In this document: positions 1 to 10,019 of the stretch, piece by piece
Layout of the letters: each line of letters begins with the position of its first letter
Position numbering within the stretch: position 1 is the stretch's first letter
Assembly: GCA_943704525.1 (NCBI GenBank)
Contig: CALSCQ010001382.1
Location: forward strand, 1 to 23,775
DNA from: Pigoraptor vietnamica
Lineage: Eukaryota; Opisthokonta; Filasterea
Reading direction: 5' to 3'
Length of the DNA stretch: 23,775 nt
Notes under the pieces: model-generated
Database searches by the model: none
What the model saw: only the letters and a program-made list of their open reading frames with translations
What the model was told of the DNA's origin: nothing
Position numbers and translations under genes: made by a program

Positions 1-127
1 GGGGGGGTACGGTGGTCCTTATTATGGTTGTGTGTAATGGGGGATGGTACGAGCGAGGGTGACGCCATGTCATCGTCTTCTTGTTACTGTCTTCTGACGC
101 GCTGTGTGCTTGAATGTGCGTGTGCAG

Positions 128-1592
128 GCAAGGTGATGAGGGCCAGGAAATGTACTTTATCCGAAAGGGCGCCGTTGACGTCATGTCCGGCGACGAGTCC
201 AAGACATTCTGCACGCTCCGCGAGGGCGCTTTCTTCGGTGCGTGAGGCAGTCCTTCACATGCCGCCATGTATCTCTCACCGCCTTCGTGCGGGTGCGGAA
301 CGCGCGTCGCCGTACCGGTGTGAATTGTTTGTACCCAATGTGTGAAGTCGTTGTGTGACCGTGCTCAATGTGCCATTGTGTGCACTGGCGGCTGACGCGC
401 CCCTTGCCACGCATGCGCAGGCGAAATTGCGCTGTTCGAGAAGGGCAAGCGTACGGCGACGTGCAAGGCGAAAATGGACTGCAGCTTGTGCGTGCTCACG
501 CGCGAAGACTTTAACGTCATCATGGAAAAGTACCCGACCGTCGCCGAGAAGATCACTGCGGCGGTGGCCGAACGCAAGGAGCGCGACCGCAAGCGCAAAG
601 AGGAAGAGGAAGAGATGAAGCGAAAAGAAGCGGAGGAAGAGCAGAAGCGAAAAGAGGCCGAGGAAGAGGAGGGGAGAAAGAAGGCGCAGGACGAGGCCAC
701 GGCCGCTGCCGCCGCGCGTGCTCGGGGCGCACGTGCCTCGATCACCTCGCTCATCAAGACCATGACGTCGTCGCGGAGGTCGTCCACAAACACGGACGTC
801 GAAATGACGGCGGCGCCCTCTAACCCGGCCCTTGCGCATCCGCCGGCGTCCACTATGGCTACGGGCGCGAGTGCCTCGGCGTCCCCCCTTGCCAAGCGCG
901 CGCAAGCAGCGGACGCATCCCCGATGCCGCAGCGTGCGGGCCCTTCGCTGAGCGACGCCACGACGCACAAAAAGGGCAGCCTTGCGTCATCGCACTCGCC
1001 GTCCCCGCAGCGCAAGCCGTCGACGACTTCGCAGACCCAGTCGTTTGCTCCACCGTCGGCCGCGAAACCGGCGGAGGGCGACGTTTCGCGCAAGTCGTCC
1101 CTGGCGACTCACCCGGGATTCCGTGGCGAGGACAGCCCACAGCGGAGGTTGTCGACCATGTCGCAGCATGCGGGCGTGCACGACGACGCACCACAGCGCA
1201 AACACTCGACCATGTCGCACGGCGACCACCCGCCGCCTGTGCAGCGACGGGGATCGGCACTCGTCCAGCTAGCCATCGGCAAGGCCAACGAGAGCGGCGA
1301 CGTAGCCGAGCCGGCGCGACACGAGTCGGTCGGGGCGATGATGCGGCGACAGGGCAGTTTTGCGGCGCCCCAACCGTCTACGTCTGTCGCACACACACAC
1401 ACACCCCCGGCGTCTTCGACACCGCCGCGATCGGCCGAAGGGTCCGCACCGGGCACCCCGTCGCAGCGCAAAGAGTCCGTCGGCCCGCTCAAGAGTTTTG
1501 CGGCTGGAGCGCACCCTCTGACGACCGTCAAGTCTGTCGTGGAGAGCGAATCGTCCGCAAGCGAGAAGGGGTCAAAGACGAACGTTGAGTGA
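128..1592 (+). CDS. Cyclic-nucleotide-binding (channel-type) protein, 3' part only
   Basis: C-terminal part of a larger gene that enters from the left. Two coding exons are visible: 128-237 and 421-1592 (stop TGA 1590-1592). The intron 238-420 has a GTGCGT donor and GCGCAG acceptor, and joining them keeps the frame. Together they encode most of a cNMP-binding domain: QGDEGQEMYFIRKG, then AFFGEIALFEKGKRTAT. This holds the phosphate-binding cassette Gly-Glu and the Arg-Thr-Ala that contact cAMP or cGMP, and an LTREDF helix follows. The style resembles CNG/HCN-type potassium channels more than kinase regulatory subunits, but the membrane part is outside the window. Next come about 45 residues of a highly charged K/R/E coiled coil (about 570-700). 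The remaining tail is low-complexity, rich in Ser, Pro and Ala, with many R-[RK]-x-S motifs. The first codon is completed by an upstream exon I cannot see, so 1-127 is probably intron. Confidence 0.88.
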
Positions 1593-1683
1593 TAAGGAGG
1601 CTGTTTTGTCAAGTGCCGGGGAACGGGGGATAAGACGAAACGTTGAATGAATAAGACGCTGCTTTGCCAAAGTGCCGGTGAAC
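1574..1683 (+). repeat. Imperfect tandem duplication across the stop codon
   Basis: Two imperfect copies of about 51-54 bp lie at 1574-1624 and 1630-1683. Both share the order AAGACG, AACGTTGA, TAAG, GCTG, TTTG, AAGTGCCGG, GAAC. The first copy covers the last codons and stop of the cyclic-nucleotide-binding gene and the second lies in its 3' flank. Confidence 0.75.
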
Positions 1684-1940
1684 TTTATTACGAATACGAA
1701 AAGCGTGAACATATACGAGTAAAAAAAACAGACGCGTTTTTCCTATTCGTGGGAGAGAAGAGGGGGGGAAGGGACATTAGAATCGAAGCGAAAGCCTCAC
1801 TCTTCAGTTGGCACAGGGAGAATGGGACGGTGAGCGGCCTCAGCCTGACGTGCAATGTTTTCTCTCGTCACAGAGCACTCTGAATTCAAAAAAAGTAGCG
1901 AAAACAGTCTCTCATCCTAAGCCGCACACTCTTGTCCCAT

Positions 1941-2092
1941 GTGCACACAGCAACACGCGGAGAGAAATGCACCCACCCTCCAATGTGCGTGCTGTGCCCC
2001 CTGGTCACCCCTGCGCACACAGCAACACGCGTGCTGTGCCTCTTCTTTCTTCTTTCGTAACTGTCAGCCATGCGCACACAACATGCTGTGCC
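1941..2092 (+). repeat. Dispersed short repeats able to form hairpins
   Basis: The block CACAGCAACACGCG occurs at about 1946 and about 2018. Forms of TGCTGTGCC occur at about 1990, 2032 and 2084. Because CACAGCA and TGCTGTG are complementary, the middle copy (about 2018-2038) can fold into a perfect 7-bp stem with a 7-nt loop. The rest of 1593-2150 holds no gene I can support; short ORFs there lack codon structure. Confidence 0.6.
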
Positions 2093-2150
2093 TTTCTCTT
2101 TTCGTGTTGCAAGTAAACGTTTTCTGCATCTCTTTCTGAAACCTCAAAGG

Positions 2151-2230
2151 AACACGAGGCGTCAACACGAGGCTTGAACACGAGCCACGTGGGGGAGGCG
2201 TGTCCGTACAGCGAGCATCCATAAAAACCA
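2151..2230 (+). promoter_or_regulatory. Candidate AAR2 promoter: 13-bp repeats, CACGTG, TATA-like
   Basis: Three copies of AACACGAGSC start at 2151, 2164 and 2177, exactly 13 bp apart. A CACGTG E/G-box follows at 2186-2191, then a TATA-like CATAAAAACC near 2220 and an inverted CCAAT (ATTGG) just after it. The AAR2 start codon is at 2409. The element order fits a promoter, but none is proven. Confidence 0.45.
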
Positions 2231-2408
2231 TTGGAAAATCCCCCAAAAATCGAAACATATTTTCAGACAAAGTCAAATTTGAAGTTACCAGTCGGGTAAC
2301 ACAACCTGTTACAGTTCGCCTCACCGAATACTCCAAAACGGCGTCGTCGTCACACTCAGTGTTCATATTCTGCGGCAGAGGGAGAAAAGGAAGAGGAGAG
2401 CACAAAAA

Positions 2409-4401
<1,993 letters not shown>

Positions 4402-4768
4402 CCCGGTATAAGTGTTTCGAGGCCGACGGCAGAGATGATGTATGTGAGAATATATGTGAAGCCTTTCACACTAAAAAAAAGTTTAGCGCGTGAGAACATG
4501 CATGCAGCGATACGTGACTGACGGGACAGTGTGATTGGTCGACGTTCATTGGTTGGCCGAAAATTTGAATTTTGCAATTACGACGAGCCAAAAACTAGTT
4601 CTCTAATGTACGGGAGAATAACGTTTTCGCGCGCATTTGACAATGGTATGATTGTGTATTGCCTAATACATATTTATTTCAACCTTTAAGATTTAGACAA
4701 TTTCACTTAAACAAATTACTTTATTAAATAGATAAGTAATTTACACATGTCACATTTGCTGACATTCA
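4402..4768. other. AT-rich spacer between AAR2 and ANKLE2
   Basis: No gene seen. The base composition changes sharply: about 4560-4760 is very AT-rich while the flanking genes are GC-rich. Two inverted CCAAT boxes (ATTGG at 4534 and 4548, 14 bp apart) sit at the left edge, and TTTATTAAATAG lies near 4721. It most likely holds the AAR2 3' flank and ANKLE2 promoter elements. Confidence 0.5.
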
Positions 4769-4874
4769 ATGGGCGGCTCGTGCTGTTCGCGCTTTACGGC
4801 GCGTGAAGGGTTATGTGAGCCTCAATCTCCAAGCGATTACACTCCATTCGCTTTCGCTCGCAGAGACCGCGATC

Positions 4875-6371
4875 ATGCTTGGCACTCGCACGCACGGCCA
4901 GCACGAGCCCGCGGATGCCATGTCGTCTGCGCAAGGTCTCTCTGCGGCCGAAGCTGCTCAAGCGGGCGTTGTAACACCTGCCCGTGCTCCAGCCGAGATG
5001 GACGACACACTCGTCAACCGCTTCGCTAATTTGAACACGAGCGACACGGACAATGGATCCATGCCCGCAAACGACAGCGCGGCAAATGCCTCGGCGGCTG
5101 AGGAGCCCGTGCGCGATGCCGCGTGGGTCCGCGCGCTGAGCGACGTCGAGCTGAGGCGCGAGCTTTTAGCGCGCGGAAAACCGCGGATTACCGTGTCCAA
5201 GTCCACACGGCGAACGCACGAAGCCAGCCTCATGCAATTGCTAGGAATTGCCGCCGACGACTCGCCTTCTCCGACCGTCACGTCGACTCCACCGCCCGCG
5301 CCCGTGAAGGTGGAGGCCGTGCAGTCAACGGCCACGCCGTCCAAGCGAGAAGAATGCTTCTTTGCGGTGCGCAGCCCCATGCCTCCGCGTGGGCGCACGC
5401 TCACGGTGTGCAAGTCCCTCAAGGATGTCGAAGCGCAGGCGAAAGAGCTCGCGGGTGCGACCTTTATCAAGTTTCGCACGGGCGATGAGGCCGAGAAATT
5501 CCTCGAGACGCAGCGCGCGGAACACGCGCAGCAGCAGCTCGCACGTGAGCAGGCGCGTGCGGCAACAACTGCACCATCGTCATCGCCAGCGTCGTCCGTG
5601 CCACCTGCGGCCCCTGCGTCGGGTGAAGGCGCCGCTGCCTTTTCGCCCGTCCCCACCGCACCGGCCGCCGCGGCCTCTCCGCGCAGGCTCTCGAACCCCC
5701 GTCCCGACCAGCTCGTAGATCTCCTGCTCGCGCTGAAACAGAAGGACGAGGCCAAGTTGCGCCAGCTGCTGGCGTCGAACCCGCGGTACATCATGAGCGC
5801 CGATTTTCCGATGCCCGTCCACCCCAACACGCGCGCGACCGTGCTGCACATGTCCGGCGACTGCGACTTTCCGGCCGGGTGTGCGGCCGTGATCGAGCGC
5901 CTCGAGTCGCAGGGTTTCTGGGTCGACTACACGGACAGCCTGCAGGGGCCGTACTATCCCGCGGGCACCGAGACGAGCTTCTTGCCGCACATCCGCAAGA
6001 CGGTGTGTCCGGACACGGGCCGCACGCTGTTTGTGAACGACGCTACGGGACTTCTCTGCACTCCCGACGACATTCCCTCGTGGGCAGAAACGGCGGAGGC
6101 GGTCGTAAACGCGGTGACCAAGAACGGCGACACGCCGCTGCACGTGGCGGTTGCCTCGGGTTCGGTCGGCGTCGTGCGCATCCTCGCGGAGTGCCGGTTC
6201 GTGAAGCTGGACGCGTCGAATGCGGAGGGTCAGACGGCGCTGTCGCTGGCTACCCGGAAAAGAGAGTGGGCCACGACAGAGGCAGAGGCGGCCGTTGCGG
6301 ACGAGATCAAAGCGATCCTTGAGAGTGAGTGCGTGTGCGTGTGCGTGTGTGTGCGTTGTGTGTGCGTGTGC

Positions 6372-6449
<78 letters not shown>

Positions 6450-7323
6450 CGTGCGCGTGTGTCGAGTAACATATGCGTGGCTCCCAATATTTTGCACTTT
6501 GCCGACAGTTTCCCCCCGTTCTCTTTCCCACAGACACGTGCTTTGTCCCCCTGATGCGCTCCGACGACATTGTTTCGGCACAGATCGGGACCGTCGTTCA
6601 CTCGCCGCGTGACCTGGAGGTCATCCGCCGCGCGTCCCTCTCCTCTCCCGTCCCCACATCGCCCGGACAGCAGCGGCGCACGAGCGACGGCGCAGCATCT
6701 TCATCCCCGTCCGTGGCAAGAAATCTCTTCGGGTCGCCTGTCCGCCAGCAGCCCGCTGCTGTGGCCACCCCATCGACGCCGCCTTCGTCTCTCTACACAC
6801 CCCCAGGCCCCGACGACCAATCGCCGTCAACGCCACGGATGGGGGGCATGCGCTCCGCCGTGGACGAAATTCGCAGCCCGCGCAACTCGCCGCTTCGTCT
6901 GCGCGCGTTTGCCGGACCAATGTCGCAGGCCGACGCCGAGTCGTTCCATAGGACGTATCGCACGCCGCCCAAGGCGAAGGACGCACTCTCGCAGGAGCTG
7001 AGAGCTCTCAAGAGCGTGGACGCCGTGAACGGATACGAGCGCGCGGGTCGCCTCGTCGCCAAACGCATGGGTGTGCCCTGGACGGAACTGGCACCGGACG
7101 GTTCCGTGTCGTCGCATACGGACGTTGGCAGGTACTGTGTGTGCGAATGGCGCTTGCATTTATTACTCCTGTTACCCACGGCTAAAACGACCCCTAACTC
7201 AGTGCGAGTGCCATGGAAGCGACGGAAAGTGCAGTGGCACAGACAGAGAGTGCTATGGAAGCGACCGAGAGTGCAGTGGCGCAGACGGAGAGTGCGAGCG
7301 TCGATTGTGCGAATGAGCGCTAG
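4875..7323 (+). CDS. ANKLE2: ANKLE2-like LEM and ankyrin protein, 3 exons, 722 aa
   Basis: Exons 4875-6324, 6534-7131, 7203-7323 (2169 nt, closes exactly; stop TAG). In animals ANKLE2 sits at the ER/nuclear envelope and steers kinase and PP2A action on BAF as the envelope reforms after mitosis. Order seen: a LEM-like helical domain at about residues 81-125 (LSDVELRRELLARG, ITVSKSTRRTHE); a viroplasmin/RNase H1-N-like fold at about 161-211 (FFAVRSP, ATFIKFRTGDEAEKFL); a region with SNPRYIM; an ankyrin motif NGDTPLHVAVASG at about 417; then VPLMRSDD, LRLRAFAGPMS (about 604) and GVPWTEL, which match the ANKLE2 C-terminal block. No membrane segment is visible, unlike human ANKLE2. The first in-frame ATG is 4875; 4920 is an alternative. 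Exon 3 adds an acidic tandem repeat. Intron 2's donor (GTACTG) is atypical here. Confidence 0.9.
6325..6460 (+). repeat. (GT)n tract at the 5' end of ANKLE2 intron 1
   Basis: The GTGAGT donor merges into GTGCGT-type repeats and then uninterrupted GT (about 6373-6445). The intron ends 6533 with a pyrimidine-rich stretch and CACAG. Confidence 0.93.
7213..7296 (+). repeat. 42-bp coding tandem repeat, two copies
   Basis: Copies at 7213-7254 and 7255-7296 each encode MEATESAVAQTESA in the spliced ANKLE2 frame. They differ at five positions, and all five are synonymous third-codon positions. Confidence 0.92.
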
Positions 7324-7334
7324 GCATTTTAAGC

Positions 7335-7340
7335 AATAAA
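7335..7340 (+). terminator. AATAAA polyadenylation signal of ANKLE2-like gene
   Basis: Canonical AATAAA 12 nt after the TAG stop, implying a very short 3' UTR. Confidence 0.65.
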
Positions 7341-7572
7341 ATGAACGATCGAATGGGCCACGGCGGATATGGTGTGTGTAACAGCCGTACCGTTACAGTT
7401 CCCAAATTCACACACAAAAAAGTCACTCATACGCACAAATGCCCATTCCTTGTGGTGTAGCACGCAGACGTATGTCCCTGACGAACAACACACAGAAGGT
7501 CAGCGTCCACCGTCAGAATAGGACCCAGGCGACGAATTTCCGCCCCTCGCTCACAAGGTCAAGCGATTCGGC

Positions 7573-7893
7573 ATGGAGGGCGCCGTTGTGCCGGTGGCGC
7601 AAGTTCCCACCGAAGTCGACAAAACGGAACAGGTTGCGCGGGGTGTTGTGGAAGCCTACCGCTGGCGCCTGCTTGACGTGAGCCCGCATGTTACAGACGT
7701 GTGCCTGTCGTTCAAGTTGATTGAGGGCGCATATCAGATGGGCACTGCCGTCGTTCGCGTGGACGTTGCGCCCGGTCGCGTGGACGAGGTTGAAGACTGC
7801 ATCCTGGAGGCGTTTGGCGCGCTTGAGCTCGATGGGGCCGAGGTGCAGGTGGTCGAGCACGTGCACGTGATTGCGGGTGTGTTGTCGCTGTAA
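7573..7893 (+). CDS. Small unrecognised protein, 106 aa
   Basis: Single open frame from ATG 7573 to TAA 7891-7893. I do not recognise a family. In favour of coding: an ATG start, GC-rich third positions like the neighbours, alternating hydrophobic stretches (DVCLSFKLIEG, MGTAVVRVDVAPG, VQVVEHVHVIAGVL) typical of a small alpha/beta domain, and a sense-strand composition far more protein-like than the His/Arg-rich antisense frame. No signal peptide or membrane segment is seen. It starts 249 bp after the ANKLE2 stop in the same direction. A faint likeness to proteasome assembly chaperone 3 (KTE..V..GV and a central MGT) needs a gap and is too weak to use. A further exon on either side cannot be excluded. 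Confidence 0.5.
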   Translation: MEGAVVPVAQVPTEVDKTEQVARGVVEAYRWRLLDVSPHVTDVCLSFKLIEGAYQMGTAVVRVDVAPGRVDEVEDCILEAFGALELDGAEVQVVEHVHVIAGVLSL

Positions 7894-8142
7894 TCTCACG
7901 GTTTCGTTTGCGACTCTTTAGAAGAGGGCGAGCCTTCTATGTGAACGACAGCAATACAATGTTCACACGGTGCGCTCGAGGGTCAAAGTAGGGGAAGCAA
8001 GAGAGACGCAGCACGTCTTAGGTACACTGTATTGACGATGTTACAGGCCTAATTGAAACATCCACCCTAAGTTGCAATTCGCATCTTTTCTTTGTCTATC
8101 ATCCACCCCGAATGCTAAGACGCATGATTGCCACGAAGAAGA

Positions 8143-8164
8143 CCCCCCCCCCCCCCCCCCCCCC
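8143..8164 (+). repeat. Homopolymer C22
   Basis: Twenty-two consecutive C in the spacer between the small ORF and the ESSS gene. The length may be inexact if it came from sequencing. Confidence 0.9.
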
Positions 8165-8239
8165 GCCATCACACCCTACGAGCACCTCACTTGAGAGGCG
8201 TGCTATGTGTGGGCACACTTTTTAGCGACGGCGTTCTTT

Positions 8240-8263
8240 TTATATATATATATATATATATAT
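8240..8263 (+). repeat. (TA)n tract
   Basis: About 12 TA units. The surrounding 7894-8500 shows no gene with convincing codon structure. Confidence 0.93.
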
Positions 8264-8502
8264 TGCCAGCATTGCCTGCAGCGTGCACGGTGGGTGGCAC
8301 TGCGCGTGACACGAGGAGACGGCTGCATCTCTCTTGTCTTTTGGTTGGAAATGATTGCGCTTCGTGTGCCGTTTGTTCTGGTGGCCCTCAACTTTGTGTG
8401 CGTGACAATTGCGTGCGCTTGTTTGTCATTGTCCACATGCGCGTCCTTCCCTCACTTAATTGAAGTCGTCTGCTGTTGTGAGTTTTGAAGCGCTCCCGCT
8501 TC

Positions 8503-8550
8503 GGCTATAGAACGTGCGTGATTGTGGGCTATAGAACGTGTGTGAGTGTG
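8503..8550 (+). promoter_or_regulatory. 24-bp tandem repeat containing TATAG, upstream of the ESSS gene
   Basis: Two 24-bp units (8503-8526, 8527-8550) share GGCTATAGAACGTG and differ at only two or three other positions. They lie about 230 bp before the next start codon (8782), and each contains TATAG. An inverted CCAAT (8650) and a direct CCAAT (8738) follow. A promoter role is inferred from position. Confidence 0.4.
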
Positions 8551-8781
8551 TGCAGCGTGTGGGCTTGGTGCTTGTTATGTGTTCGGCTTTTCGTTGCATT
8601 GTACAGTCGGCGTTTGTTTTTGTGACTCTCTCGGGATGACGGAATACCTTTATTGGCCGTTGCATTCATTGCCAAATGCCTTGCTCCACTGCGGTCGTCT
8701 TCGTGCGGAATCCCCTTTCTCGTGGATTCTCATCGGACCAATACTATTCCACATCGCAGTGTTCCGTCGCACGCCCAAGCC

Positions 8782-9684
8782 ATGTCGCTTCGCGGCGCGC
8801 TCTCTTTGGGGCGGTCGCTCGTCCAGCGCCGCCTCCCTCTGCGTGCGGCGGCGGGCGCACACTCTGCCGGATCCCACGCCGATCACGCACACGGCGACCA
8901 CGGACATGCGGAGCACGGACATGGGGACCACGGCCACGGCCACGATGACCACCACATTCCGGAATGGGAGAGGCACCACCTCGAAATGCTTAAAAAGTCG
9001 CCCCCGGGCTGGGAGCCGCCCAACGGTTTCCTCTTTGGGGAGAAGGTGGGCAGCGACGGGTCCCTCTTGATGTCACTTGTTTGTTGTTCTGCGCTGCCTT
9101 AGCGTCGCTGAATGGAGGGCGAAAGAGGTGTGGGAAAAGAGGGGCGGGCGGTGGGGGTATGACTGGGCAATGGTGCTGGCCGTTTTGGTGCTCGCACGTC
9201 ACGCCCTCGCTTGTTTTATTGTGCCGAGTGCGCATCTCACGTGGCGTGTGTGCGCGCGCAGCCCGGCCCCCGCGAGAAGTGGGAGTGGTGGGAGGGCCCG
9301 TGGTACTTTGGCTACTACCTCCCCCTCGGCATCTTCCTCGTCCTCTACTTTACGCTTCCCGAGAACAGGTGCGTGGGTTGCATGCAGCAACGGGGCGTGG
9401 AAAGTCGCCGGAATTATTGCACCAACTTTGTGTGTCTTGAACAGCGAGCAGTCCGTGTGCCGTTTAGTAGTGATTTCGAGTTGCGGCAATGTAACCACGA
9501 CATCGCGTGTTCTATTCTCTCTTATTGCACTCACTCCTTTTCGACGCTCGCCATTCGTGCACTTGTCGCCCGCAGCAAGCGAGCGTCCGCGCGCCTGGTC
9601 GCTCTTGAGCGCATCGCAGAGCTTGATAAGCAGGTTCAAGAAGACACCGCCTTCGCCGCCGCCGTAGCCGCCGCGAAGCGCTGA
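8782..9684 (+). CDS. NDUFB11: Probable mitochondrial complex I ESSS subunit, 3 exons, 159 aa
   Basis: Exons 8782-9045, 9262-9368, 9576-9684 (480 nt, closes exactly; stop TGA). ESSS is a single-span accessory subunit of the membrane arm of NADH:ubiquinone oxidoreductase in the inner mitochondrial membrane. Seen: an Arg-rich, acid-free N-terminus (MSLRGALSLGRSLVQRRL) that fits a targeting presequence; a His-rich linker (about residues 30-58); GWEPPNGFLFGEK joined across intron 1 to PGPREKWEWWEG, which fits the ESSS family pattern of W/F-LFG-x-x-PGE followed by WE; one membrane helix (YYLPLGIFLVLYFTL); and a charged helical tail after intron 2. Length suits the family. Other small complex I or cytochrome oxidase subunits remain possible. 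Confidence 0.74.
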
Positions 9685-10019
9685 GGCATGCGTGCGGAGT
9701 TCGACTGCCGCTAAGCGCGCTGTTTCATATGTGCGGAGAGTGGGGTGTTGTGCGTGCGGAGTGTACCTGTGCGTGCGCGATGGGGTTGTTGTGCTATGTG
9801 GGCCGTCGTGCGGGGCGGTTGGGGGGCGACTGTGCCCTATTGTCACTTGTGAATAGTTTTGTTTTTACGTTGTGCGTTGGCGCTGACTAAAGACGACCGA
9901 ATGTGTCGCACGAAAGTTTTGGGAGTCTTATATATTGCAAAGCGCTGCGCGCACGCACGCGGATAATTACAGCATAGTGTCATGTCGTGGTCCGACGCAC
10001 GGACCGAGTCTGTTGTCTC
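9685..10019. other. Convergent 3' spacer
   Basis: Lies between the stops of the ESSS gene (+) and the TmcB-like gene (-). It contains both 3' flanks, with a TTATATATTG patch near 9928. No further gene and no canonical AATAAA on either strand. Confidence 0.6.

Noticed and set aside
1-127. An upstream exon of the cyclic-nucleotide-binding protein
   Set aside because: No stretch shows the expected residues before the GD motif in the required phase; it is most likely intron.
1647-2139. Short ORFs between the cyclic-nucleotide gene and AAR2
   Set aside because: Low-quality composition and overlap with repeat blocks; more likely 3' flank and promoter.
8207-8488. 93-codon ORF containing a YIYIYIY run
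   Set aside because: Built on the (TA)n repeat, with no support on either side.
9199-9846. 215-codon minus-strand ORF over the ESSS gene
   Set aside because: It overlaps two well-supported ESSS exons, has an odd composition and carries no recognisable domain.
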